Assembly (NCBI GenBank): GCA_031769625.1
Contig: JAUIMM010000584.1
Location: forward strand, 186,001-250,000
Direction: 5' to 3'
Length of the DNA stretch: 64,000 nt
Source of the DNA: Taudactylus pleione
Taxonomy: Eukaryota > Chordata > Amphibia > Anura > Myobatrachidae
The stretch's first letter is position 1; each line of letters opens with the position of its first letter. The translations under genes and the position numbers were made by a program. Positions 44,701 to 56,899 of the stretch are shown here, piece after piece. Under the pieces are notes generated by a model. That model was not told the DNA's origin, searched no databases, and saw nothing but the letters and a program-made list of their open reading frames with translations.

Positions 44701-45515
44701 GAGGCCACGGGTTGTCTATCAGTAGAAGACGTAGGTTGGAATACCACGCCTGTCTGGGCCAGTCTGGAGCCACCAACGGAACCTTTACCCTTTCTCGTTT
44801 GATTCTTTGAAGCAGACGAGGAAGAAGTGGGAGTGGTGGAAATAGGTAAACAAACAAACCACCAAGGAGTTGATAGAGCATCCACTGCCACTGCCTGTAG
44901 ATCTCTTGTCCGTGAGTAGTAAAGTGGCAGTTGATGGTTCAACCTCGACGCCATGAGATCTACCTGAGGGAGACCCCAATGATGCATCAGTTGTTGAAAG
45001 ACCTGTGGATTGAGCATCCATTCTCCCGGATGAATGTCTTGTTGACTGAGGTAGTTGGCCTCCCAATTTTCTACCCCTGGGATGAAAATTGCTGATATCA
45101 CTACAGCAAATTCCTCTGCCCAGAGAAGAATGCGGCTTACCTCCCTCATGGCGGGCCGACTCTTGGTGCCGCCTTGTCTGTTGATATACGCCACAGACGT
45201 GGCGTTGTCGGACTACACTCTGACACGGCCCTTCAACAGAGGATGTGCTACCTGAACAGCATTGAACACGGCCTTTAGCTCTAGAATGTTTATGGACAGT
45301 ACCGCCTGCAGTCGAGTCCAGCGGCCCTGAAAGTGTCTTCCCCGAGTCACTGCCCCCCCCATCCTCTCAGACTGGCGTCTGTGGTGAGGAGAATCCATTC
45401 CCACATTGCGAACTGCTTGCTTGCCAATAGGTGAGAGGAATTCAGCCACCAAAGGAGAGATGTTCGAGTCCTGGGTGACAGTTGAACTCGCTGGTGAAGA
45501 AAAAGGTTGGACCAC
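44600..45515 (-). pseudogene. B2 RNase H and MT-like domain, frameshifted
   Basis: RNase H: SINILELKAVFNAV (45300 region), then after a stop SDNATSVAYINRQGGTKSRP near 45210-45150 and NWEANYLSQQ. MT-like: QVDLMASRLN and VDALSTPWW, then in another frame YLFPPLPLLPRLLQRIKRER near 44840-44780. The domain order equals E1. Confidence 0.8.
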
Positions 45516-45772
45516 TAAGAAAGGAGGTCCAGTTGGAATGGACTGGCATGGAACCTCCCGTATTGGATGGACTCAAAGGTCGCAACCATCTTCCCCAGAA
45601 GGCGAATACACAGGTGTACTGACACCCTGCGATGACGCAGTATCAATTGCACCATGTGTTGGATGGAGGTGACCTTTTCCTGCCGAAGAAATACCTTCTG
45701 CTCCACCGTATCTAAAATCATCCATAGAAAAGGCAAACGCTGAATATGAGATTTTTGGTAATTCAGGATCCA

Positions 45773-46629
45773 TCAGTGTTGTAACAGAAGACTCTCTGTT
45801 ACCCTGATGTCCTGCAGTAATTGAGTGACTGACTGAGCCTTGAGAAGCAGGTCATCCAAGTACGGGACGATAGTAACCCCTTGATTCCGAAGAAGGGCCA
45901 TCATTACTGACCTGACCTTCGTGAACACTCTTGGTGCTGATGAAAGACCTGAAATTGAAAATGAGAGGCCCGCACTGCGAACCGAAGGAATGCCTGATGA
46001 GAAGGCCAAATGGGAATGTGGAGATCCTTTATGTCCAAGGATACGAGACACTCGTCCCTCTCGAGCCCTGCAATGACAGACTGCAGGGACTCCATTTTGA
46101 ACTTGAAGGTCCACAAATAAGGATTGAGATATTTCAAGTTCAGAATGGGTCTCACTGAGCCGTCCGGCTTGGGAACTACAAACAAGCTGGAATAAAAGCC
46201 TTGACCCTGCTGATGGATAGGGACATGCACTATTACTTGAGAAGACAGTAGCTTTTCTATTGCTTCCTGTATTACAACCAGTTTGACTGCTGATGCCGGC
46301 AAACTGGTTGTGAAAAAACGAGGAGGTTGGATCTGAAAATCCAACTTAAAGTCTGTGTACACTGTAGCGGGGGTGTCCCTTTGACCCGTATTAGTCAGCT
46401 GTTGGGTCAACAAGGTGATGGAAGCATGGGCTACACAGCTTGCTGAGGGCCTTAAGCCTGGTGTTCCAACGGAGGATCTGGTTCCTCTAGCGGAACAGAT
46501 TCTGCTTCTTTTCTTGAATAAGGATGTCCCGGACCCACGCGTCCTGGCAAGACTTGATCCAAACTTCTTTGAAATTGTGAAGGCGAGCTCCCACCCTGGG
46601 GTCCCCCAGGAGAGAAGGGAGCGCGTCAT
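45773..46629 (-). pseudogene. B2 reverse transcriptase with an inverted gag patch
   Basis: RT motifs on the minus strand are FFTTSLPASAVK, PDGSVRPILNLKYLNPYLWT, CLVSLDIKDLHIPIW (with a small deletion in motif A surroundings) and, after a frameshift, YLDDLLLKAQ near 45870-45840. Between the conserved upstream block (RVGARLHNFKEVW) and FFTTSL, about 80 nt of gag sequence are inserted backwards (46421-46501). Stops and shifts make it non-functional. Confidence 0.82.
46421..46501 (+). repeat. Inverted copy of a gag segment inside B2 RT
   Basis: On the plus strand it reads gaagcatgggctacacagct through ctagcggaacagatt, the reverse complement of 47029-47110 with about two mismatches over about 81 nt. 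Confidence 0.9.
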
Positions 46630-47115
46630 GCCAGATCCTTAACTGAAGACTTATCCTGCTGGGAGGAGGATGCAGTGGCTCTGCCTCTGGAACCATGGGA
46701 GATGGCGGGAGTTCCTCTGCCACAACCCCTGAATCTCCCTGGGATACGAAACGATGGTCCAGCAAAGGGTTTGCTAGGAGGAGGAGGAGCAGCAAATGGG
46801 AGATAAGTGGACTTGCCACCTGTGGCTTGAGATATCCATTTATCCAGTTCCGTTCCAAACAGAACATTCCAAACATTCCCTGTGAATGGAAGCGCTTCCA
46901 CGGCTCTTAGATTCCGCATGTGCCTGTCACTGTCTCAGCCACAGGGCTCTGCGGGCTGAGACAGCCAAAGCCGAGGATCGACTACAAATATCTTTTGAAG
47001 CCTGACCAAGAAAAGAAGCAGACTCTGCAATCTGTTCCGCTAGAGGAACCAGATCCTCCGTCGGAACACCAGGCTTAAGGCCCTCAGCAAGCTGTGTAAC
47101 CCATGCTTCCACAGG
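46626..47115 (-). pseudogene. B2 gag, C-terminal part only
   Basis: It begins abruptly after the YR motif VQIS of B1 and reads VEAWVTQLAEGLKPGVPTED, then SASFLGQASKDI and SARRALWLR, matching the gag core of B1 (VEKWAEQLTEGLKS, SARRALWLRAW). A frameshifted C-terminal tail follows (VEALPFTGNVWNVLFGTELD). The gag N-terminus of this unit is absent. Confidence 0.82.
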
Positions 47116-47683
47116 TTCTTCCACAGAAATCTGCACTTAAAGCAATCCCAAGCATAGGCCCGCATCAAGGCCTTTTTGAAGAAAAAGAAGACGCGGTAAA
47201 TGAAAAGAGGAAGTGGAAGATTCACGACCCTCACACCAGGAGATATAAGCCCTAAATGCGATGATAATGCGCTGATGTTACCGGTTTTCTAGCCCTAAGC
47301 ATTGTAGGAATGACCGATCTAGGAACACCATGGCTTCTTAGTATGGCGGTCTCAATAGCCACGCCGTTAAACGAAGCCGCCGTAAATCTGGGTACACACA
47401 TGGACCCTGCTGTAGAAGGTCCGATCGTAGCGGAAGAGGCCAAGGTTCGTCTGCCAGAAGGAATAATAGATCGGAGTACCAAACCCGACGAGGCCAATCC
47501 AGAGCCACTAGGATGACGTTGGACGACTCTCGTTTGATCCGCTTGAGAATCCGAGGGAGAAGCGGAAACGGTGGGAACAGATACACAAGGCTGTACGGCC
47601 AAGGGATCAGTAGAGCATCTGCTCCCACCGCTGCCGGATCCATGGTCCTGGAGCAGTAAAGGGGTAGTTGATGATTTATCCAT
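47115..47683 (-). pseudogene. B1 tyrosine recombinase, N-terminal fragment
   Basis: In the 47683-47252 frame it reads ASFNGVAIETAILRSHGVPR and PTMLRARKPVTSAHYHRI. Decayed core-binding sequence follows (AYISWCEG) to VQIS, where it is cut and joined to gag. The catalytic half is missing. Confidence 0.8.
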
Positions 47684-48290
47684 GATGCCATCAGGTCTAT
47701 CTGTGGTTTCCCCATCTGCAAACCAGTTGATGAAAGACCTCGGGATGAAGGGACCACTCCCCGGGATGAAGATCCTGACGACTGAGGTAGTCCGCTTCCC
47801 AGTTGTCGACTCCTGGAATAAACACTGCGGAAATTACCTCTACGTGTCTTTCTGCCCACAGAAGGATGCGACTGGCTTCTCTCAATGCCAGACGACTACG
47901 GGTTCCTCCTTGGCGATTTTATGTATGCCACTGCAGTGGCGTTGTCGGATTGTATCCGAACCGGAAGTCCTCGTAACAGAGGAGCAGCCTGTATCAAAGC
48001 TCTGTAGACTGCCTGCAGTTCGAGAACATTGATTGGTAAGAGGGATTCCTGCTGCGACCAAAGCCCCTGGAAGTGACTGCCCAGACCACAGCTCCCCATC
48101 CGCGGAGGCTGGCGTCCGTGGTGACCAAGGTCCAATTCCGAAGCGCCGACCCGCTAACAGATGCTCCGTCCGAAGCCACCAGAGCAAGAATATGCGGCCC
48201 CGGGGAGACAGACGCACCAGCCGATGCATCTGTAGGTGGGACCCGGACCATTGAGACAGAAGATCCAGTTGAAAAATTCTGGAGTGAAAT
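47338..48290 (-). pseudogene. B1 RNase H and MT-like domain
   Basis: RNase H: LPINVLELQAVYRALIQAAP, IQSDNATAVAYIK, NWEADYLSRQDLHPGEWSLH, spread over frames near 48135-47697. MT-like: QIDLMASWINHQLPLYCSRT, then VYLFPPFPLLPRILKRIKRE near 47600-47540 and DWPRRVWYSDL. Small frameshifts separate the pieces. Confidence 0.82.
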
Positions 48291-49198
48291 CTGCTGAATT
48301 GGATGGCCTCGAAGGAAGCCACCATTTTTCCCAGGAGACGGATGCAAAGATGCACGGACACTTTCCTGGGTCTGAGCACCAAACGAACCAGTTCCTGTAT
48401 GGCTATGGCCTTGTCCCTTGGCAAGAATACACGAAGCAGAACAGTGTCTAGAATCATTCCTAGGAACTGAAGTCTCTGGGACGGCATCAACTGAGACTTC
48501 TGGAAGTTCACAATCCATCCGTGTTGAATGAGAATCTGATGTGTAAGGGACACTTGGTGTAAAAGGACTTCTGCCATTGGAGCCTTGATGCGTAAATCGT
48601 CTAGATACGGAACTATCGTCACCCCCCGAGAGCGCAAGTGAGATACCATGACTGCCATCACCTTGGTGAATACCCTGGGAGCTGACGAGAGAACGAACGG
48701 CAGGGCCTGAAACTGGTAATGAGCTTCCTTGATGGCAAATCTGAGGAAAGCCTGGTGAGGAACCCAAATTGGGAAATGCAGATAGGCGTCCTTGATATCT
48801 ATTGACACCAGAAACTCTCCTGCCTCTAGTCCCGCAATGACAGAATGGAGAGACTCCATTTTGAACCTGTGAAATGAAAGATACTGGTTCAAGGATTTCA
48901 GATTCAGAATGGGTCTGACTGACCCATCCAGTTGCGGAACCACAAAAAGGTTTGAGTAAACCCTTGTTGTCTTTGTGCAGTGGGAACCGCCACCAGAACC
49001 TCGGCCAGCAAAAGTTTCTCGATCGCTTGATGCAAAATTAGTTGCTTCAAGGGATCGACGGGCAAACCTGTTGTAAAATAACGCACAGGAGGAGTGAAAG
49101 CGAACTCGATCTTGTATCTGAGATACCAGATTCCGAACCCAAGTGTCTGGAGAAGTCCATCTCCAAACCTCCGAGAAACGCTGGAAGCGAGCCCCCAC
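48250..49198 (-). pseudogene. B1 reverse transcriptase
   Basis: A long frame (49198-47882) holds the RT core: DGSVRPILNLKSLNQYLSFH, FLVSIDIKDAYLHFPIW, ALPFVLSSAPRVFTKVMAVM and an intact YLDD box (VPYLDDLRIKAP near 48615-48580), then QHGWIVNFQKSQLMPSQRLQ. The N-terminal part is frameshifted (another frame has FTPPVRYFTTGLPVDPLKQL). It is the best preserved RT of element B. Confidence 0.85.
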
Positions 49199-49346
49199 CT
49201 TCGGATCTCCGAGATGGGATGGGAGCCCGTCATGTCACAGGCTTGTCTGCTGGCTTAGGATCTGGACGGCGGGCATTAGTCGCTTGACGTCCTCTAGCAC
49301 GGCCTCCTCGCCCCGCTGAAGACGAACCTCGCGATCATCCCTGAAA

Positions 49347-50655
49347 TCATGCAGATGCTCGAAAGGAAGGTCCCCTAAACGAGCGACGCGGAGGAGGTGC
49401 TGATGAAGGTAGAAAAGTACTCTTACCTCCAGTGGCCAGCGAGATCCACTTGTCCAGCTCTGGACCAAATAAAATATCGCCTGTGAAATGAAGAGCTTCC
49501 ACTGCTCTTTGACTCAGCATCCGCTGGCCAGGCACGAAGCCAAAGTGCCCGGCGAGCAGAGACCGCCGAAGCAGAAATCCTAGCGCCTACCTGGCCGATA
49601 TCTCTGGAGGCGTCTCCTAAGTATACTGCAGACTCCTGAATATGTTCTGCCAAGGTAATCCGATCTGCCCGCGGAGTGTTGGATTTAAGACCCTCAGTCA
49701 ATTGTTCCGCCCACTTTTCCACAGCCTTGTTGACCCAAGATCCTACCAAGGCCGGCCGGAGAAGAGCACCTGCAGCCGTATAAATGGATTTCAAAGTGGT
49801 TTCTAATCTCCGCTCTGAGGTTTCCTTCAATGTAGTAGCTCCTGGAACCGGTAACGTGGTCTTCTTTGACAACCGAGAAACCGAAGAATCCACAGGTGGC
49901 GGGGTCTCCCACCTCTTTCTATTTTCGGCAGGAAACTGGTAAAGAGAGAAATAACGCTTAGGAATCTGGAATTTACGGTCCGGATTCTGCCAAGCTGCCG
50001 TCATCTGTTTGTCCAACTGGAGAGAAACAGGGAATGTGACAGCAATCTTCTGTGACCTGGCAAACAAGGAGTCTTCTAACGATTCTGGAGCTTCCGGGCC
50101 AGAAATCTTAAGAACTTCCCTCACCGCTAGGATGAGTGCATCAATACCTTGCATTGCCTCAGGTTCTTGTGAGTAAGTCTCTACGTCTGATTCGTCCAGC
50201 ATCTCCCCTTCCTCCTGAGACGAGTGATCCGCGGCCGAGTCCTCATCCGACTGGAGAACCGCCGGAAGAGCCCTCTTCTTAGATGAGCGACTTACCGTAG
50301 CTTCAGGAGCTTTAGACGCAGAACCCATAACCTGAGCAAGGCTATTCACCGAGCGGACTAAATTCTGAGCCCACGCTGGTTCTGTTGCTAGAAAAGAAGG
50401 GTGAGATGTGCTAGGTAAATCTCTGGCGGCCCCCGTTCCCTACGGGAAGCGGCTAATTCAGAAGAAAGATCCGCCATGACCCCCTGCCAAACTATTTATG
50501 AAGGAGGGAGTGACAGACTGCGTGCTATCACTCTCTGCTTCACACGTCTCGCACAGGGAAGACCCTTCGGAGCGAGCATGGGTAAATTTTTTCCTGCACT
50601 TACTGCAGGCAAACAGCTTTTGTGAAGCAACTTTTTCTGTCCTGGATGTCATCAT
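49347..50655 (-). pseudogene. B1 Gag-like ORF1
   Basis: The N-terminal piece 50655-50458 has Cys pairs (CSKCRKKF, CETC) like E3's gag and a stop after GGSFF. The main frame 50349-49423 (308 codons) has Ser-rich and acidic linkers (EEGEMLDESDVETYSQEP), the helical core (DKQMTAAWQNPDRKF, VEKWAEQLTEGLKS) and ARRALWLRAW. It continues in another frame to about 49347. It is divergent from E1/E3 gag but collinear. Confidence 0.82.
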
Positions 50656-51669
50656 TTACTCACAGACAGACACCACATACAACTCAGTAGTGCAAAAGGA
50701 GTATAGGGAGAAGCAGAATTTCAATAATAATGCTACTCAAGTATGGGTGCAGACAGAGCAATAAGGGAGGAGCAGAATTTCAATAATAATGTTACTCAGG
50801 ATGCAGACAGAGCAGTATAGGAGGAGCAGAATTTCAATAATAATGCAGCTCAGTAACAGGGGCAGACAGTGCAATATAAGGGAGGAATAGAATCAATTTA
50901 AAAAAAAAAAAAAAAAACCAGAAGGTAGTGAACTACCTTACTGTAATTACAGACCCCCTGTAGAAGCTCAGTCTTCTCCCCTCCGATCTAGCTCTACTGA
51001 GGCGCCACTCCCTTTCAGAGCGCGCCAAACGAGCCCTGCAATGAAGGAAGAGGAGGGCCTATAAGCTCCACCCCCTTCTGTCAATGGCCGCCGCTATTAT
51101 ATGCGCGCGGCATAGCCCTGCATCCCAGCCGCACGCGGGGGCCAGCGGCACGACTGCCACCAGTGATTAACGTGCCAGTGCCTTTACACAAGCACCGGCA
51201 CGCACAGGTAGGACCGCCGTTTCACTCTGCAGAGCCTACCTACCAGCCAGTGCCGGTGTTCTCTGCAAACACCAGCGTGGCACTGACAGCCGTGCGCTGT
51301 TACAAAACCCAGCAGATTATTTTCACCTATCCTGCTAGTCAGGAGAGGTGTGCATACTTACAGGGCTGCTGCGGCCAGAGCGCTGGGCAGTGAGGGGAGA
51401 GCGGGGACCCGGACACAAGCCAGTGTTAGCTGTGGCGGGCCCCGCTGAGTCTGATGACTCCTTCACTGCCAAAAGGCAGCCTCCCCTCCATAGGGTGACC
51501 GGACACAGGCTGCAGTAGCCGTGTGGTACCCTCTCTGGCGGCTCCCACGATGCAGGCAGACTGTCACAGCTAACAGTCTGTCTGTCCTCTTGCTTGTTTC
51601 TTCTTTATATATTAATATATATAACTTAAGGGCTGGAGACAGCCCCTGTGCACCGGCTTTACTCGGGCA
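50656..51669 (-). other. 5' leader of element B
   Basis: Non-coding, GC-rich near the ITR, homologous to 7958-9243 of element A. Near 50690-50880 three imperfect repeats of a unit with gcagaatttcaataataatg occur, followed by a poly-A tract at about 50900-50917. Confidence 0.7.
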
Positions 51670-51814
51670 CATTCTAAAAACTGGGGCTGATGACGCATAG
51701 AGGGGGAGGAGCCAGTCACACTTGTAGATTTTTAAAGTGCCAGGCTCAACTCAACCCACCGTCTATACCCCACTGTCATGAAGCTCCAGTGTCCCCTAGT
51801 GGATGAAGGAGAAA
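51670..51814 (-). repeat. Left ITR of element B
   Basis: Minus strand tttctccttcatccactagg to agccccagtttttag, matching A's left ITR with few changes. Confidence 0.88.
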
Positions 51815-54470
51815 TATGTGAAAGAAAGACAATATGTGAGGTTATGTGTGGACTGTGAGAGGGGATGTAATAAGACATGGAAGCTATGAAGGTTATGTGG
51901 TCAGTTCTGGAATCTGATAAGCTTGTCTGAAGAGGTGAGTTTTCAGGGAACGCTTGAAGGATTGAAGACTAGAGGTAAGTCTTATTGTGTGTGGTAAGGC
52001 ATTCCATAGAGTGGGTGCAGCCCGAAGAAAGTCCTGTAGCCGTAAATGGGAGCAAGTAATGCGCGGGGATGAGAGACGCAGATCTTGTGCTGAGCGGAGA
52101 GGTCGGGTTGGGAGATATTTTGAGATGAGTGAAAGAGATGTATGTTGGTGTAATTTGGTTAATGGCCTTATGTGTAAGTAACAGTATTTTGTATTGAATA
52201 CGGTAGAAAACCGGCAACCAATGGAGGGACTGATAGAGCGGGGCAGCAGACTATGAACGATTGGCAAGGAAGATAAGCCTCGCAGCTGCATTCATAATGG
52301 ATTGTAATGGCGATAGCCTGTTTTTGGGAAGACCAGTAAGGAAACTATTGCAATAGTCAATGCGGGAAATAATGAGTGCATGGATTAGAGTTTTTGCAGT
52401 GTCTTGTGTGAGATATGGTCGAATTTTGTATATGTTTTCTAGATGTATGTAACATGATTTTGAGACAGATTGAATGTGGGGAACAAAGGACAGTTCAGAA
52501 TCAAGGATGACACCAAGGCAGCGAGCTTGTGGGGTGGGGTGGATTGTTGAGTTATCAACAGTGATAAAGAGATCAGATTGGTAACTTATTGGCCGGTGGA
52601 AATATAATTAATTCTGTTTTAGAAATATTAAGTTTCAGGTAGCGAGATGACATCCAAGATGAAATGGCAGAAATACATTCAGTGACACGGACCAATACAG
52701 ATGGTGATAAATCTGGAGAAATCCAAAAGAGCGGATTAGTTTGCCAAGAGAGGTGGTATAGATTGAGAATAGCAAAGGACCTAAGACAGAGCCTTGCAGT
52801 ACTACAACTGATAGAGGTAGTGAAGAGGAGGCAGAATCAGAAAAATTAACAGTAAAAGAGCGATCAGATAGGTAGGGAGAAAACAAAGAAAGAGCTGTGT
52901 CCTTAAGACCTAGGGACTGTAGTGTTTGTATGAGAAGAGAGTGGTCAACAGTGTCAAAAGCAGCAGAGAGATCTAGAAGAATTAGAAGTGAGTAATGGCC
53001 TTTAGCCTTGGCAGTGACCAAATCATTTACTACCTTAGTCAGTGCTGTCTCTGTGGAGTGCTGGGAATGGAAGCCAGACTGAAGTGGGTCCAATAAGTTG
53101 TGGGTGTTAAAGTGTGTGTAGACAAGTCTCTCCAGTAGCTTGGAGGGGCATGGGAGCTGGGATATAGGACGGTAATTAGAGAGAGAGTGTTAAGGTCAGA
53201 ATTTTGTTTTTTCAGAATGGAAGTAATCACTGCATGCTTGAACAGTGATGGAAAGATGCCAGTAGAAAGATAGAGATTACAGATTTTAGTTAGGGTTGGG
53301 ATGAGAACAGGAGACAGAGCTTTACTAATTTGTGAGGGTATAGGATCTAGAGGAGAGGTAATAGAGTAGGAGGATGAGAAGAGTGTAGATACTTCATCTT
53401 CATTTGTGGGGTCAAATGAAGAGAATGTGCCAGAGGGTTCAGGTAGGGAATTGAGTAGGTCACTAGTTGAGGAAGAGAATAACATTTCATTTCGGATATT
53501 ATCAATCTTGTCCTTGAAATAGGAAGCAAGATCTTGTGCACAGATAGTAGCAGGTATATGTGAGGAAGTCACTTGGAGTGCGAGACTTTCGCCACTGACG
53601 TTCTACTTTACGTGAGAGTTTTTGTAGATGCCTTGTTAAGTTAGAATGCCACGGTTGACGTCTAAGTCTACGCGGAGTGTGATGGGTAGCTGGAGCTACT
53701 TCATCGAGGGCTTTTACTAGAATCTGGTTTAGGTGTGATGCAGCAGTCTCAGGAGAAGTGAGTGCAGAAATTGGTGAGAGTCGTTGTTGTAGAGAGGTAG
53801 ATAGTTGTTGAAAGTTAATCACATTAATATTTCTGTGGGTTTTATGAGGTTTGGTTGATTTCACTGACATTGAGGTTGATGTAATGGAGGAAAGTGTGCA
53901 GGTGATAAGATTGTGATCTGAGAGAGGGAAAGGATCATTATTAGTGAAATCAGAAACTGAGCATAGTCTGGTAAATACAAGATCAAGGTAGTGGCCCTCC
54001 TTATGAGTAGAGGAGTCAGTCCATTGGGAGAGGCCAAGAGGATGTTAGAGTAGTTTGGAGGCATGAGGAGATTGTGGACTGTCAATGGGGATATTGAAAT
54101 CACCCATAATGATGGTGGAGATGTCTGAGGTTAGGAAGTGAGGGAGCCAAGCTGAAAAATGTTCCAGAAATTGTTGTGGTGGCCCAGGCGGGCGATAGAT
54201 AGCAGCAAATCGCAGAGAGAAAGGGGTGAAAGTCCTGATAGAATGTACTTCAAATGATGTAAATGTGAGTGAAGGTACTTGTGGGAGAACTGTGAAAGTG
54301 AAAGATTGGGAGAGTAATATTCCTACCCCACCTCCTTTACAATTACCAGGCCTGGAGGTGTGTGAGAAGTGTAGGTTACCATGTGAAAGTGCAGCAAGGG
54401 AGACAGTGTCTGGTTGTGTAAGCCATGTTTCTGTTATTGCCAGAAGGTTGAGGTTATGGTGCCCCTAATT
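51815..54470 (-). mobile_element. L2-like LINE, 5'-truncated
   Basis: The minus strand encodes, over several broken frames, the end of an APE endonuclease (AAIYRPPGPPQQFLEHFSAW, GDFNI, SDHNLI near 54200-53920), the linker (SPETAASHLNQILVKALDEV, RKVERQWRKSRT), and reverse transcriptase ([54 protein letters not shown] near 53093-52760). The C-terminus is typical of L2/CR1-group LINEs (APTLWNALPHTIRLTSSLQS, LKTHLFRQAY near 51905-52010). The 5' end stops near 54470 within the endonuclease. Several stops and frameshifts make it inactive. Confidence 0.85.
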
Positions 54471-55403
54471 TGAATTTGTCTTTTGGCATTCCACCAAGTC
54501 ACAGCCAAACTATTCAGTGCCCTTGTTCATGGATGCTTCCTCAAAGCGTTTGCTCTAGAGAGCTGGGTCCTGCAAACAAGTATCCTCTACATCCACCTAC
54601 CAGTCAGAAGTGAGCAGATTACACACACAGGATTACATGGGAGGTGAAACTGTGTGTACATCGCACAACCCATTCAATCTCATGTCTGAATGGCATCTCA
54701 TACGTTCCCTAAATGTGAAGTAAGGAGGTCAAAAATGAATAACACATTCTTTTAGATAACTTCTTAAGAAACTTTAGCATATCTACAACTTCTACATGCC
54801 AAAATGTGCATATTTATACTGAGCCTGAGTACACCATTGGAGTACAGTGTGTTAGGAATAGTTTCTAGATACTGGTTAGCCCCTGAGGAAGTGCATAGAC
54901 TGCTTTAAATAAAGTAGCACCAGAGCACGAATATAGTATGTATATAGATCTAATGCAAGAAAAAAAATGCAAGACAGGGTTGACCTGGAAATTTTATTTT
55001 ATTTATTTTTTATTTTAACAACTTGCATCGTTACAGGAATAAAAAAAAAAAAAAAAAACAGAACTAAACAAAAAGTTTGTGTGAAGTGATCTTTATACCT
55101 GGGTTCTTTCTGCACCAACTGTTACGAGTTGTACTGTAGAAGGAATTTGCAGAAATGAATAAATAGATCTTTTTGTAAAGTAATATTATTGCATGGATTT
55201 TACAAGTTAAACAAGTTAGACAAAAACAATCATAATTACAAAGGTTATAATTGTGTCCACATCCAAGTTAATCGTTAATATTTCATGGAAAATATGTCAG
55301 CACTTCATCTGAGCAGCTGTAGAGTTCTTCATTGGTCAAGAAAAACATTTCTATTCCATAAAATGTCCATGGAGAGGCAGCGCCACCTGGCAGCAAAGAG
55401 CTG
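54471..55403 (-). other. Downstream flank and 3' UTR of TIMM22
   Basis: AT-rich sequence after the TIMM22 stop codon on the minus strand. Several TTTATT motifs at about 54990-55010 (AATAAA on the minus strand) could be the polyadenylation signal; a poly-A/T tract at 55042-55058 lies nearby. Confidence 0.4.
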
Positions 55404-55480
55404 CTACCGCAGGTAATAGTCTATGACAGCAGAGAAAGCAGCAAATCCTCCGCAACCAAGAGTTCCAGCTTTGAGGCCAG
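55404..55480 (-). CDS. timm22: TIMM22, terminal coding exon
   Basis: On the minus strand the acceptor tttttacag is followed by CT GGC CTC: the first two bases complete the Ala codon begun in the preceding exon. It encodes GLKAGTLGCGGFAAFSAVID then YYLR and TAG, the conserved C-terminal transmembrane helix and tail of TIMM22. Phase and sequence join exactly with the exon at 59636-59708. Confidence 0.95.
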
Positions 55481-56319
55481 CTGTAAAAACACAAATACAA
55501 ATCACATTATTTCCAACTTCAGACCTGTTTTATGTACAGACATCCAGGAATATAGGTGTGATGTATTCTGCCCATTCTTAACAGCATCCTCAGTTGGGTT
55601 ATTATCTCTAATGTTCGATACCTCTGGTATCAGGGTGTATAAGGGAATTAAACTGCATATAAATGACACTGGCTATAAAGGAAAGCATCTTAATTCCAGG
55701 CAGGGTAATAACTTGTTTGCTCATAATATAAATTAGGATACATTTAACCTCTCATTTATATTACTGGATTTTATATATTACAATTATTAGCACTCCTGGC
55801 AATATTTTCAGTAGTTTTATAATAATCTCAGTAGATTTTCTAGATGTAACATAATTAGAGGTTATTAGATAAATTCAATATAGGCTGAAGAGGAAAAATA
55901 ATCACCTTCCTTCCGTCTTCTATTTCAAAGAGCATATCCCACCCAAAATCACTCAACATGTCCTGTGATCAGTGAATAATAACTGGGCAAGTACATCTCA
56001 CAGATTTAAAATAAATTTACATACAACATTAGTGATTGCAAGGTCAATTAAAGAAAAAAAAAAAACCACATATGTAACCTAGCCTTATTCTACTATGAAT
56101 TACAAGTATATAGGTGGGGCAATTTTCACATAGGTTTTCGTGCCTTGTGCAAGAAAGAATGAAAAAGTATAACTTCAGACCCATATAGGGAGGGCAATCA
56201 TATTGCCTTGTGCCAGCAGAAATAAAAATAATGGCATCGTACCCCTATAGGGAGAACCGTCACTGCTTGAAATAATTCCTTTGGAAACCCAAACTAGGAT
56301 AAAACTGCATTTACAAACC
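55481..56319 (-). other. TIMM22 intron, no recognised feature
   Basis: AT-rich intronic sequence 5' of the terminal exon. No repeat terminus was identified. Confidence 0.45.
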
Positions 56320-56680
56320 TACAGTGTCAAATGGTTTTTTTCTGCATCCACCACTATAAGCATAAAGAGAGTCTGTTATAGATGGACATGATGTAAAAGC
56401 TGGAGGTTATATAATATTTTATCTGTCATGCTTATTCGGCCATGAATCCTTTTTGTCAGGATGAATCAGATCCAAAATGTAATTACAACTGTTCACCTGT
56501 ACATTGCAGATTATTGGGATATAAATTATATAAAACAGTAACTGCTATACAACAGGGATCTTTTCCTGGTTTAGGAAAAACAAACATACTGGCTTTATGG
56601 AAGTCTGGACGCAAGGTGGCGAGTATAGACGTATGGGAGGCCATACTGTGACAGGCAATCTGCGTCTAGCAAAGGGCTGG
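56320..56680 (-). mobile_element. L1/Tx1-like LINE fragment, start of RT
   Basis: Minus-strand frames contain PKPGKDP near 56590-56560 and, after shifts, TKRIHGRISMTDKILYNL and VVDAEK near 56350. These are the opening RT motifs of L1-clade elements, so this is a different copy or segment from the downstream-oriented fragment at 56900-59335. Confidence 0.6.
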
Positions 56681-56899
56681 TGCAGTTTTCAATGGTGAGA
56701 TTGATGGTAGTGTCTAAAGACACTGACAGTGGGCATCTCAGTCCTTGCACATTCAGATGCACGGCTGTACACCAGGGAAGGGCTTTTAGCAGTATTTGAA
56801 TAAAGACACAGACGGTGCTACTGTCGCCTCAAATTCAGGACTACCAAGAGAAATAAGGTATCGTAAAGAATACCAGATATGGGACAGAAAGCATTAGAA

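Larger units (their letters stand above)
43151..51814 (-). mobile_element. DIRS element B, tandem chimera of two copies
   Basis: On the minus strand it runs from the left ITR (51814-51670) through leader, gag, RT, RNase H, MT and the start of YR (unit B1, to about 47115), then jumps into the middle of gag of a second copy (B2) and continues through RT, RNase H, MT, YR, ICR (43483-43589) and right ITR (43338-43151). At 8.66 kb it is about 3 kb longer than a single DIRS. Its ends match those of element A. It sits against the 3' end of an L2-like LINE on one side and an L1 fragment on the other. Confidence 0.85.

Noticed and set aside
46415..46642. Plus-strand open frame resembling gag (AEGLKPGVPTEDLVPLAEQI)
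   Set aside because: It is the inverted gag patch within minus-strand element B, not a plus-strand gene.
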